Below, in pieces: positions 33,254-44,998 of a DNA stretch of 64,000 nucleotides. Position 1 is the first letter of the stretch, and every line of letters begins with the position of its first letter. The notes below the pieces were generated by a model, which saw only the letters and a program-made list of their open reading frames with translations, ran no database searches and was not told where the DNA came from. A program made the position numbers and the translations under genes. The DNA is from Gymnothorax reevesii (lineage: Eukaryota > Chordata > Actinopteri > Anguilliformes > Muraenidae): assembly GCA_029721435.1 (NCBI GenBank), contig CM056574.1, positions 28,877,001 through 28,941,000 of the forward strand, in the 5' to 3' direction.

Positions 33254-34290
33254 CAGTGCTGTGAAAAAACATTTCTGCCCTTCCTGATTTTTTTTCATTT
33301 TTTTTTTTCATATTTGTCGCACTTAAATGTTTCAGATCATAAAAGAATTTTAATATTTCAGAGATAACCCGAGTAAATACAAAATGCAGTTTTTAACTGA
33401 TGATTTCATTTAGGGGAAAAAGCTATCCAAACCTACCTGGCCTGGTGTGAAAAAGTAATTGCCCCCTAAACTTAATAACTGGTTGTGCTGGCCTCGGCGA
33501 CAACAACTGCTATCAAACATTTGCGATAACTGGCAATGAGTCTTTCACATCCCTGTGCAAGAATTCTGGCCCACTGTTCTTTGCAGAATTGCTTTAATTC
33601 AGCCAGATTGGAGAGTTTTCGAGCATGAACAGCCTGTTTAAGGTATGCCACAGCATCTCAATCAGATTGAACTCTGGACTTTGACAAGGCCGCTCCGAAG
33701 TCTTCATTTTGTTTTTTTTTAAAGCCATTCAGAGGAGGATTTGCTGGTGTGTTTCCGATCATTGTCCTGCTGCATTTCACAACAAGTCAAAAGCAAGTTT
33801 CTGTTCTGCAGAAGAAATCTCTCAGCCATAGCCAAGATACAGCTAAACAAAAAAGCAGCAAAGGAAAGAAATGGATTTAAATTATTTAACCTTTATTACA
33901 CTTTCATCCAAAACTGGTTGCGCTGCCCTCGGCAACAAAAACTGCAATCAAACATTTGCGTTAACTCAATGAGTCTTTCACATCCCTGTGGAAGAATTGT
34001 GGCCCACTGTTCTTTGCAGAATTCTTTGCAGGTTTAATTCAGCCACATTGGAGAGTTTTCGAGCATGAATGGCCTGTTTAAGGTATGCCACAGTATCTCA
34101 ATCAGATTAAAGTCTGGACTTTGACGAGGCCGCTCCGAAGTCTTCATTTTGTTTTTATTTTAGCCATTCAGAGGTGGATTTGCTGGTGTGTTTCCGATCA
34201 TAGTCCTGCTGCATAACCCAAGTGCGCCTGAGCTTGAGGTCACAAATTGAAGGTTGATCATTCTCCTTCCGGATTTTCTGGTAGAGTGCA
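33254..34290 (-). mobile_element. Tc1-like relic with an internal partial duplication
   Basis: The left end CAGTGCTGTGAAAAAA follows TA and opens a common fish Tc1 family (CAGTGCTGTGAAAAAGTATTTG type). The transposase on the minus strand is badly eroded. About 300 bp, 33480-33775, recurs at 33912-34215. Between the two copies lies a stray piece of duplication block 2 and the opening of block 3 (33775-33905). The right end is missing. Confidence 0.8.
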
Positions 34291-34307
34291 GAATTTATAG
34301 TTCATAG

Positions 34308-34750
34308 AGGTTTATCAGTTTCAGTACTAATGGTGAAATCCACCGTAACGCACATGAAACTGATTAACCACCATGCAGGAGGACTTACATTCGCGTTGAT
34401 TGAAAAATTGCCGATACAGCAGGGGAATGTAAATATGCCACTAAAACTCACGCCGAATGCATGAGAGTTGAGAGGTATATGTCATTAATAAAAACTGACC
34501 ACACCTGATAATATTGAGCGTTTTCAGAATTTCTGTAGTGGTAATTTAAATGAATGAGGTCAAGAATCAGGCTATTCACGCTCATTTTAACTTAACAATG
34601 AGAACTGGCGACACCTGATGGTCCTTAGGATTTTTGGAATCAAGTAAGGTCAATTTTATTATGATTGAAAACACGTCATGACCAATCATTATTTTTAAGG
34701 GATGGTTAATGCTTCCCCTATTGCCAGTTCACCAGCCGCCACTGGTGTGT
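34308..34750. repeat. Dispersed repeat R, copy b
   Basis: This copy is uninterrupted by an LTR. It ends on the right with the complement of CAGTGGCGGCTGGTGAACTG. The other end is not a clear inverted counterpart, so the class is open. Copies: 30948-31670 (same direction) and 38390-38560 (inverted, right part only). Confidence 0.75.
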
Positions 34751-34789
34751 AGAGATATAGTGCATACATATAATATGCAAATAATTCTC

Positions 34790-34925
34790 ACAGAGGAGGC
34801 TGCAAATAATATCATTGAAACATGAGATTTTATGGAGATTTTCTTAAATGTTTGCAGTCTGCCAGCATGTCACACAGTACTATTATAGAACAATCACAAT
34901 CTTTACTTGAGAGACAGTATATTAC
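34790..34925. repeat. Duplication block 1, copy B
   Basis: Matches 8616-8790. In this copy block 1 comes after block 3. In the other copy it comes before it. Confidence 0.65.
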
Positions 34926-36390
34926 ACTCAAAAAAAAACAGATTGGGTGTCTGCTAATTTAATCTAAGTGTAACATGTTGCTTCTATCATATATAGTCAT
35001 GTTTTGTGGTTGAACATCATTAAGTAATGTCATTTTAGCATGATGTGCAATAACTTAACATTTACTAAATTCAGTTATGCTAACAGAACCTTATGCTTTT
35101 TGGGTAAGATATCAAATGGCGTGTACAACTCCTGAACAGAAGGTGGCAGTAGAGTGCGAGCAGGGAAGGCATTTACAAACTGTTAAGGGCAGAAGAAGGC
35201 AGAGCAACGTACGAAAGAGACGGGCGGGCGAAAAGTTGGGGAAGGCGGTAAGGTAAATCATTTACCATCGGATGCACAAGAATGCACTTTTATTTTTATT
35301 GTATTTGAATTTTTTGTAGAGCCAGATGTTTTTCACTGTTTGCCTCTTCATACCTCACATATCAATGAAGTAAATGTCACCACACAAGCTGGATTTGACA
35401 TTTCATAAAATTTTGCATTTTTATTGGGTTTTAACTCATTTTCACACTGTCTTTCTCCACAAACGCGAGAAAAACACTGCTGCTATTGAAAAAAAATGTA
35501 AGAGACCCGCAACCAAAGGCAGAATCGGCAAGAATAACGCATTAATGATGCTTAGCATAAATTCAAGCCGGGAGACTTTCTCTTCACGTATGCAGACTAT
35601 GCCTTTGATATAGTTTCTGCTTTCTCTTTAAAATTACACTGCTTAATTTATTAACTAGTCAGAATCCTACTCCTGTCTCTGGACCAATCATTCACGAGCT
35701 GCCAAATTTTAAAAGTTCTCTCGCTCCACACAGTTATCCAATAGCTGTCAACCCCACTGATATGCTCTGCGACCCTCCACCTCCCCACCACCATCCTCTG
35801 AAGTTGGCCAAGACTCCTCTTCAGCTGTTCTGTCACCTGGTCCCAGGACTCATCCCTGCAGCAGCCGCTCACCACCAGCCCAAGTGTTTCGACCCTGGGG
35901 GAAATTTCATCTCCACGAAGCATCTAATCCTCATATTCTGTAAATGCTTTATTTGTTCAATACTGGAGTCAAACGGCCAAAGTTCATGTTTCATGTGCAT
36001 TAAAAAATACTTTGTTAAATTTCATATCTTCATCGTGTTCTAGTCTTTCTTGATTGAATTTACATTAGGACGAAATCTGCGTTGACGAGAAAACTGAACA
36101 GTGAACCACACTTGCGCTAACATCATACCTAGCTGGCTATCTAACTTCCTAGTAACATAGTTTGGCTCTTAGTGTTTGGCTGTCTGTCACTGAGACAGCA
36201 AATAGGTCTATGTGACATGAATAATGCTGTAAGACACGACTTTTAAGATGTTCGCTGCTAACTTAAAAAGTGTGAAATTCGCGGGCAATGTAACACTAGA
36301 AGCTACAAGCTTGCTGAGGTGTTTCGGCTGTCTCTCACAGAACTGAACAGGGTGCCAATTTCATATGTTTCATGATGAATATTAAGTAGA
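34926..36390. other. Non-coding stretch
   Basis: No gene is recognised. GAAGGTGGCAGTAGAGTGCG...GCAGAAGAAGGCAGAG near 35140-35205 resembles a frequent fish DNA-transposon end, but it cannot be bounded. Confidence 0.45.
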
Positions 36391-36392
36391 TA

Positions 36393-37586
36393 CAGCGTAC
36401 TCCATAATTATTGGCACCTTTGGCTAAAATGTGTTCTTTAGCTTCTCATAAATTCCGTATTTTTCTAAATATTATAGGACCACAATGAAAAAAAGAGGAA
36501 AATCCAACCTTTAACTCAAGTGCATTTATTCAGTGGGAAAAAAATTCCACATTAAGACATAATTCTTTAACATCAAATCATGTGTGCCACAATTATTAGC
36601 ACCCTGATGGTAATACTGTGTAAAACCCCCTTTTGCCAACAAAACAGCACCAAATCTTCTCCTATAATGTTTCACAAGATGGGAGAATACAGAAAGAGGG
36701 ATCTTCGACCATTCCTCTTTGCACAATCTCTCTAAATCATCCAGCATCCTGGGTCCTCTCCTCTGCACTCTCCTCTTCAGCTCACTCCACAGATTTTCAA
36801 TGGGGTTCAGGTCTGGGGACTGAGATGGCCATGGGAGTAGCTTGATTCTGTGTCTGCTGAACCATTTCTGTGTAGATTTGGCCACATGTTTAGGGTCATT
36901 ATCTTGCTGAAAGACCCAGTGACGACCCATCTTCAGCTATGAGGCAGAGGCTACCAGATTTTGATTTAAAATGTCCTGGTATTTCAAAGCGTTCATGATG
37001 CCATGCACCCTAACAAGGTTCCCAGGGCCTCTGGAAGAGAAACAGGACCACAGCATCACCGATTCTCCCCCATACTTCACAGTGGGCATGAGGTGCTTTT
37101 CTGCATACTCATATTTTGCATTCCGCCAGACCCACTTAGAGTGTTTGTTGCCAAAAAGCTCAATCTTGATCTCATCTCACCAAAGCACACGGTCCCAGTT
37201 GAAGTCCCAGTACCGCTTAGCGAACTCCAGACGTTTGCGTTTATGATTGTGAGTGAGAAAAGATTTTTTCCGTGTATGCCTCCCAAACAACTTGTTGGCA
37301 TGTAGATAGCACCTGTTGTTTTGGAGACTTTGTGACCCCAAGATGCTACTGTTTGTTGCAATTCTTTAACAGTGAGCTTTGGAGAACTTTTTTTTTCTCT
37401 TATCATCTTCCTCACTGTGCGTGCTGGCAAAATAAACTTGCGTCCTCATCCAGGCTTGTTTACCACTGTTCCAGTTGTTTTAAACTTCTAAATGATTCCT
37501 CTGACGGTAGATATGGGCAGGTGCAGGCGAATGGCTATTTTCTTGTAGCCATTGCCTGACTTGTGAAGGTCGACACCCGTCTGCCT
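36393..37586 (-). mobile_element. Tc1-like transposon, 5' truncated
   Basis: Same family as 51244-52766. The left end CAGCGTACTCCATAATTATT follows TA (36391-36392), and the two elements stay alike until CGTCTGCCT near 37586, where this one breaks off. The transposase start and the right TIR are therefore lost. Confidence 0.88.
36526..37430 (-). pseudogene. Tc1 transposase pseudogene, N-terminus missing
   Basis: The C-terminal part (36930 down to about 36600) is open: [19 protein letters not shown] holds the second catalytic Asp, and [17 protein letters not shown] the Glu, with 34 residues between them. The upstream part (about 37430-37080) gives KSSPKLTVKELQQTVASWGH of the paired-like DNA-binding domain, then loses frame. 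Between them the FGEM-type first-Asp region is disrupted. At least two shifts separate the two parts. This copy keeps a longer intact C-terminus than its relative at 51.5 kb, which has a stop there. Confidence 0.88.
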
Positions 37587-37734
37587 GGGCTACTCTTTGT
37601 GCCTGTGTGTGTTGTGGGGTGGTCCTACTCGTTCGAAAGTGTTATTTTTTTATGTTGGCTATTTAATCTCATTTGATCTTGCAAAAATAGTGTGGGGCTT
37701 GGGTTTTGCATCACCCCACGTCTGCAATGTGCCT

Positions 37735-37985
37735 GCTCTATGGGGTTGCGAGAGAGCTGAAGCTGATCCTAGCTAACTATGGGAAAAAGTTGAGGACCCA
37801 TCCCGGACAGCTCGCCCGTCCATTGCAGGTCACACACACTATCATGTGACACGATGTGCATGTCTTTGGACTGAGGGAGAAAATCCATGGAAACATGGGG
37901 ACAACTTGTAAACTCCACTCAAAAAGGCCAGATTCAAACCCACAACCTTCTTGCTGCAGTGCGAACTACTGCCACTGCACCTATT
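37735..37985 (-). mobile_element. Old tRNA-headed SINE
   Basis: Read on the minus strand: GCAGTGGCAGTAGTTCGCAC, GCAGCAAGAAGGTTGTGGGT, B-box GGTTTGAATCT-like, then GAGTTTACAAGTTGTCCCCA and CAGTCCAAAGACATGCAC. It belongs to the same family as 48687-49014 and is more diverged. Confidence 0.75.
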
Positions 37986-38389
37986 GTGATTGTATAGGAG
38001 GAGTCAGAACAAAGTAATTCATAGCTGCATTCATTTTGACTTAAGTGAAATTATCAGTACAAATGGTATTCTGACTGTGTCTCCGTTAGGAAACGGGATA
38101 TGGCTCTTAACATCGGGAATGTCCCAATTTTTAGAATATGTGTCGACCCTTAGTTTGAACCATATCCTCTTCCAATTTCTGATCCAAAAGCATAGTTAAC
38201 AAGCATGGGGGCAGGAACTGAAGACTTGAGCCTGTGGCTGATATTCAAGGAAAAATGTATAACAAGGTAGCGGTATTTAAGGCAGCACACCACTGATAAC
38301 AAACCCACTTTTGGGGGAGCATTCCTGTTCCTTCGTTTATCTTGAAAGACCTACATGTTCTCTCACAGCCATCCCCCTCCCCTGCTCCC

Positions 38390-38560
38390 AACCTGTGGCG
38401 GCTGGTGAACTGGCGATAGGGGAGGCTCAAAAACAATCCCTTAAAATTAATGATTGGTCACAACCTGTTTTCAATCATTCATTTAAATTACCATTACAGA
38501 AACTCCGAAATACTCTCAACATTATCAGGTGTGGCCAGTTTTCATCGATACTTGACTCGC
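38390..38560. repeat. Dispersed repeat R, copy c (inverted)
   Basis: GTGGCGGCTGGTGAACTGGC, AATGATTGGTCA and TCATTTAAATTACCA...ATTATCAGGTGTGG match the complement of 34497-34745. Confidence 0.75.
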
Positions 38561-38599
38561 AAATGGTTGGACACCGTCCCATTCATTGTTTTGTAGAGT

Positions 38600-41500
38600 A
38601 CATCTGAGTCTAGCCAATTAATGTGGTGGCTGTGTCAAGTTCACAAGAACCTAGTTTATATTTGTACATCACCGAAAAACATGAAGCCAAATCTATCTTG
38701 TTCATACATATTCATTATGAGGGTTCTCAAATGGAGTGCAGTGGCATTGCTGTAACTGGAAGTGACATGATGCTTCTTGCAACTTCACTGCGATGCTTAA
38801 TAGGGAAAAGTCAGATAAGAAATCTCTGGGGTCACCATCTGAACACGACCCACAAGGAAGCTCATTCAGCTGTATCCATCAGCTAGCCCCCTAAACATTC
38901 CACAGTAATTTACCCTGATCCCCTCACACGCTCATGAAGTTTACATTATTTATTTCAATTTTTAAAAAAAATTTTTTTTTTTTTTTTAATTTATTTATTT
39001 ATTTAGACATACAAGTCCTTTAGCTGAAAATTTACTCAGGTTAGTTATCTTGCTCGGATAGTTCGTGTTAACAATCTTGCTCATTCTTGCCCCCACCTTG
39101 TCTTACATTTCCTGCAGTTGTGTGAGCCGAAGTATTCAGAATAACGAGATAAGTTCTGTGAATATCAAGACTGTAAAAAACTTAACTCACAACTCCTGAC
39201 ATCATCATGTTGACTGAAGGAATCACTTTTACAGTCTATGAGTACATTTATTCACTCACATACTTACGTTTCTGCATGGATATGCATTTGTTCATGCTTA
39301 AGGAAAATTTTTGTCAGCGAGTGTCTATATCAACACTTGTGTTTTGCGCATCTTGGTGCTCTTATGTTCTCAGAGATGATGGAAATAATGTGAGCTATAC
39401 AGGTACCAAGAATGTACTCCAGATAGCATCAAAGTGTTGGCACTGAGCAATACGCCAGGGGCTGTCTCTTGATCTTAACTATCAATGGCAGCCTGCAGTG
39501 TGACATCATGTCTGAGGATAAGCCAAAAGCAAACACCCATTCTTGACAGGAGAAGCCAGAGCCAAGTTTTGCCAAAAAAAAGAGATAACATTTGATCTGC
39601 TGCAAAGGATTGATTGACTACATTAATCAGTTAATTATCTCAAAAGCACTTGTGTCATGAGACTTGACAAAGCGCAATGAGATATCTATGAGGCAGAGGA
39701 TTGCTTCCTGTGTACATTCCATCTGAATTTTCTGACTTTTCAGGGCAGGATGAAAATGATGAATGATGGGTAAAGACACCAGATTAGAGGCAAATATGCA
39801 GCAATCCTCTTAAGAAAACAAGCACTGTAAACATTTGCATTGTCAGGGGAAACATGATTATCCATGATCCAGTGTACCATACACTGTCTTATGTAGATTC
39901 GAGAATGAAGGCAGCTCTATTTTCTACATTGTGAGAAATTAGGTCAGAGCTCGAAAGAACCAGAGGTTCGTGCATACAGTAGTTCTTAGGCTAAGAACAA
40001 ACAGTCAAAGCACCAAATAATTTGGTTGTAATTGAGGTTTTTGAATTTGATTTTAGGAGGTGATTGGGTGACAGGGGAAGTTGTTTCAAGAAAAAGAAAA
40101 CCAGAAAATATTGGAAAATATTAAATGAATAATGCAATTTAATCACATTATGTAGATATTAATACGTTTTTGCTTAGTTGATGCATTCAAACAGAAATTT
40201 CCAGTTTATATTCTAAAGCTGCGACATTGCAGCAAAATTATGTATTGTATGTGATTGCTGGAATGATACATTGTGTTGAATATACGTGTTGTAAATACTT
40301 CCCATTGATATCCCAGTGATATTGTAAAACCCACAGTGTGGGCAAGTGCCCTCAATTCTCTGATAAAATGCTTTATATTTTTTTATAGTTATATAATACA
40401 AACTAACGCCGGTCCCTGCCTGTGTGTGCATAACTGCAGGACTTGAGCTTCACAGAGACGCCAAAAAAGGACTCATTTAAAGTCAGATACTTGCACCATT
40501 TAAAATGCCACCCACCTTCGGTTTATTATGATAATTTGAATTTAAAAATCGCAAAAAAAATTGAGAAAATTCTGGAATTGGAGTTGTCTTTTTTTTTCAA
40601 TAAAATAACTCTTTGACCTCGAGAGTGATCAAGAATGATTCATATTAAGGTTATTCATAAGAACCACTGCATGCCATAGCCAATTATGTGCTGCCTCCGC
40701 TTACCGTCAAATTGGATTAAAAATGAATAAATTTAGGATTGATGTTAATTGCATGATTTTTATATGCTTTATTTACTGTTTTGGAAGCATTTTTACTCAT
40801 ATGGCACTCACTTTTGTGTAATTTTTATCAAGGATGCTAATTCTGTCCCTGGTCTTAAAACTTTCATGGAATCAGTCACTCGCTGTAAATGAGCACAGTG
40901 CCACCTTGTAAGAAATGCAGCGCCACTGGAAAAGGAAGCGAAGTTGTTGCACTTTAAGGTTAAACTGGCAAATTTGCGCCATGGTAACCACCGAAACAAT
41001 TTATTCTCCTCCAGTCATTTGTGTTAAATCATCTGGATAAACTAAATACTGGTCTATCACCATTTATAGCACAGTTACTGTTTATGAAACGAGCTAATCT
41101 ACATGCGTCATCTTCCATGCCTCATCATTTTGCTGTCTTAATTTTCCAAGGTTAGATTTGGAGGCAAGTAAGGACAGTGTCTTGAACAGTGCAGTCCAGA
41201 GGTTTTATTTGATGTGTTTGTCAAGTTGTTAAATAACAAACTTGCCTCCTCCTGTTTTATTTTTAAAATATCTCAAGTTCCATTAAAATCTCTATAGAGC
41301 ATGAAATATTGAGCAGCTATGACACATAGACTTTCAGATTTTCCCATTTAAAGATTAACTTTCACATCACCTTCACCAATATGGGTGGTGATTTTCAAGG
41401 AACATTGTTTCCCTCAAAGTAAAGCCTTCTGATTTGAAATCTTTGAAAGCTGAGTTCCTGAGCATGACAATCCGTTTCAAGCTCTTAAAGTGTGATATGG

Positions 41501-42740
41501 AACAAGTGGTATCAATCTGTCATGCTTTAATCATCTGTGTGTAAAAGGCGGCTTTTTTTACCGTTGAGTATTTATGGCATTTTAGTGGGTCCAGTGAAGC
41601 AGTAATTGCCATTGCTGGTATAAATCACTTCAAATATTCTGAATAAATATATCTGCGAGAAATGTAACAAATGTGACAGTACTCAACGGAGGCAATGTTT
41701 AATTCAGTTCTTTTATTGAGTAAACTTCAGGCAAGACTCTTTGCAAGCACTCAAGAGAACCCTTGAAGGACACATGCGGAAGGTATTACACATTGTTGGA
41801 TCCTGATTGGATATGGTATGGTATGTCTGGACTTGTTATGGTCATCTTGTGTTATAACTTGAGTTCATAACACTTTCTTTGCAAGGAAAAAATCACAAAA
41901 TATGGTGTGGGTGGGAACAACACTACGAACACCAACATGAACAACAAAAACATTTGTAAAATGCTTTTTTCTTTTTTGAAACCAAGCTACCTCTTTTCAA
42001 CAGCAGCTCTGTGCCACCTACTGGGAGGCTGCAAAGCCCAGAAAAATATACCAGAACAAAGTCGCATTGTTAACAGTGAGGGAGCCGTGTCTTACTTTAT
42101 CACTGAAGACTGAATAAAAAATAATCATTCCAGGTTTCTTTTGTTGCTCTTCTGTCAAATTCCTTATATTCCTGCTCTCTTTTATACGTCACACTTGGAC
42201 TTAAAGGGTTCTATTGTGAGGAAAATGGAGAGGGATGGAGAAAAAACCAAACGTATCAGAGGATTCTCTTTATCCCCGCCTGAGCTGCATTTTTCCAACG
42301 ACAGCGATTTCATTGTCAGAGGTAATGCGATATCACAAGCCTAGTTTCCACACCTTTCCGCAATCAGTCAGCAAATTCGAAGGACCCCACAGAAATTTTC
42401 TGACAGCTTCTACTTGGCCTATTTCTGTATGCATCTCAGTTTACATTAATGCTTCTTCCTCTGGTAGAGATGATATCTCCTGCTTTTCTTCCTCTCTTCA
42501 GGCAGCAGTCAGAAGGCCTGGCAAGACTCCAAATAAAGAGATGAGAAGTAGCTGGATAGAGGAATATGGTGAGATGGAGAGCAGTTTCCATGGTGGTCTG
42601 TCTGAGAGACTTTTTACTTTCAGCAGTTGATAAAAGCACACGTCTGGAATACCAAGTGAAGCATGGGCATCAGGAAGATAGGGCTTCCTGATGAAGCCTT
42701 CACTTTAAAGAAAGGCTTCCTGAGTTGTTGAAGATTAGAA
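38600..42740. other. Non-coding stretch
   Basis: No gene or element is recognised. An A/T-only run lies at 38961-39003. This is the longest part of the window without a visible mobile element. The frames in it are short and unconserved. Confidence 0.5.
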
Positions 42741-42744
42741 CAGA

Positions 42745-42967
42745 TTGATAACGAAATAAAGAATAAAACATTTTAACAACAAACAGAACATCCAATGAAC
42801 TTGGCGATTTATTTATTTGCGGGCCATCTTTTTTGGATGTTCTGTTTGTTGGTGGTATATTTTTATTATTCTTTATTTAATTGTAAATCTGTTCTCATAT
42901 CAATACTTTCACTCTTTGCTGGCTGCCTTTTTGCTGTGTTGATTGTGCATGCCATATTCAATTCACA
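42745..42967. mobile_element. Left half of element E, first copy
   Basis: From GATTGATAACGAAATAAAG to the outer-element junction the segment matches 43770-44000. Its continuation appears after the outer element at 45002 (ATGGAATTGG...CACTATTTT). The outer element seems to have inserted into this copy. Confidence 0.6.
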
Positions 42968-44998
42968 GGGCTCTAATTTAGTAGACCAGGCGCAGGCGCG
43001 GCGCATGGGGGGTGCGCCGCGCCAACGGGGTGTGTCCAGGCGTATGTGGCAATTTCGTGCCCGGCGTAGCCTGGCGCAAGTACTCCTCTGTCCCGCCTCT
43101 GCCCCTCCTTCCAGCGCAAGTTGGCAAAGAAGGCGTGTTTGGGTATAACACAGCCGAGTCAAATATTCACCAGTCAAATGAGCTCCTCACCTTTAATGTG
43201 TTAGAATATAGAAGGCGACCCAGCCGAGTCAATTCTTGCTCACCGGCAAGAGAAACGATGGATAGCGTGTTCCTATTATTACAAATTGAAGCTGCTTAAA
43301 ATTTTGGGATTAACATGCATATACAACAAAGCAAGATATGTTTCACATTTATTTTCAATATGTGATCTTAACTCAGTAGGAGATCATAGCAATCAGGCTG
43401 TATTCCTTTCCCCCACTAAAGACGATAAAACCTTAGTGACAATAATAGTAGCCTAGTATTAAGCCGCTTGCACACTGGACGCGAAAAGAATTTTTCGCTC
43501 AACAGTTTGTGTCATGTGTCTAAAAGTCTGACAGGGCTTTAATAAATCTCAGTGTCCGACAGTCTATTATTATTTTTTAATTTCTTCAAATCTACTGACT
43601 CTTTTAGATATTAAACGAGAGTGTTTGAAAAGAGGGCTTAGTTCTTCAAGATGAGTACCGTGAATTTCAATCAATGTTTCCGTTAAAGCTCTGCTCAATA
43701 AAGCGAGTCGACACTGGCGCGAGACAATGTACAAGGCCTCCGTGTCTGACAGCCAAAAAAAAAAAAAGGACGATTGATAACGAAATAAAGAATAAAAAGA
43801 AACACTTTAACAACAGAGCATCCAATGAACACTGCGATTTATTTATTGGCGGGTCATCTTTGTTGGATATCCCGTTTGTTGCTGATATATTTTTATTCTT
43901 TATTTCGTTATAAATCTGTTCTCATATCAATACTTTTACTTTTTTCTGGCTGCTGGACATGGAGTATTTTGCATTTCGTGTCGGACAGTCTTGATTGTGC
44001 ATGCGATGATTTCTTCACTCTGTCAGTGGTCATGGAATTGATTTGCTCATGCACTATTTTATCTCTGCTGTGGAAATAAAGCATGAATCTGTTCGATCCA
44101 TCTGTCTAATTTTCAAAAGAAAGACCGAATAAATACTGATGTCTATCTTCAACGGAAGAAAACAGATGAATAGGCTAAAAAGACCAAGAAAAGTCGACAG
44201 CTATCAATTTGCATTTTGTGAAGGCCGAACACAAACATAGCCAAGTTTGCTCGTCTAAATAATTCCTGGAATACTCAGAAAAATTAGAATTTTTATGACT
44301 TTCGGACACGGAGCTATATTAAAACCCTGTCCGACTATAGCGTCTTTGCATTGACTTTGTCTGTAATCAGTCGTGCAAAAAATTCGTTTCGCGTCCAGTG
44401 TGCAGGCAGCTTTAATGAGCGTAGAACGCAAGCATTCGATCAATATATATTATACAGTTTGTGGTTGGCTGAGAAAGATGTGAAGTCGTTAGTTTGCATC
44501 ACAGATTCAGTTGCGTTGATTAAGCCAGGTCAAGTCTCCATTACGCGTGGCAACCGCCTGACATCAGGACAATCGATATAGACACTATAATTTATGTTCT
44601 TATTCAGATAGTTACATTAAATAGTGCTTCCTGTAATTATTTCTTGCATTGAAATGTGCCTGACATTCTGTAAACCTGCCTGTGAGATTTTGGTGACGTG
44701 TGCGCACTCTGCGCCGGTCAGCCAAATTACCACTGCACAGACATTAAACCAGGTTGGAGCTGGCGAGTTTTCTGCGCAACTCCAGCGGACACTTTTTTTT
44801 ACGAAATTGTCACTGCGTCTTGATGAATATGTGACACCTCCCCCTACTACGCCGCCACACCCATCTCGGCGCACCTTCGTCTACCGAAGGCTGCGCACCT
44901 CACGAAATTACCACTACGCGGGCTGCGCCGTACGAAATTACCACTGCGCGGGCTGCGCCTCGCTACGCCACCTGCGCTGCGCCAGGAAATTAGAGCCC
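42968..44998. mobile_element. Outer TIR element (GGGCTCTAATTT ends)
   Basis: GGGCTCTAATTT at 42968-42979 and AAATTAGAGCCC at 44987-44998, each flanked by ACA. Just inside both ends is GC-rich sequence with GGCGCA steps. Near the right end a 26-bp unit, CGAAATTACCACT plus CGCGGGCTGCGCC-type sequence, occurs twice (near 44910 and 44933). A GGGCTCT terminus followed by GGCGCA-rich sequence is common in fish genomes. It contains element E (43462-44411). Confidence 0.7.
43462..44411. mobile_element. Element E, second copy, with TIRs and TTA target
   Basis: Left AGCCGCTTGCACACTGGACG and right, inverted, AGCTGCCTGCACACTGGACG, continuing CGAAAAGAAT/CGAAACGAAT. TTA stands on both sides (43459-43461, 44412-44414), suggesting a Harbinger-type MITE. 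Inside, ATAACGAAATAAAGAATAAA at 43778 and its inverse near 43890-43910 form a long-range hairpin. No transposase is visible. Confidence 0.75.

Noticed and set aside
37003..37559. Plus-strand frames of 91-100 codons.
   Set aside because: Antisense shadows of the Tc1 transposase. The same holds for 52086-52406.
42235..42630. 131-codon frame ahead of the nested repeat region.
   Set aside because: No recognisable domain, no splice or promoter context and composition like the surrounding non-coding DNA. It could not be ruled out as a lineage-specific exon.
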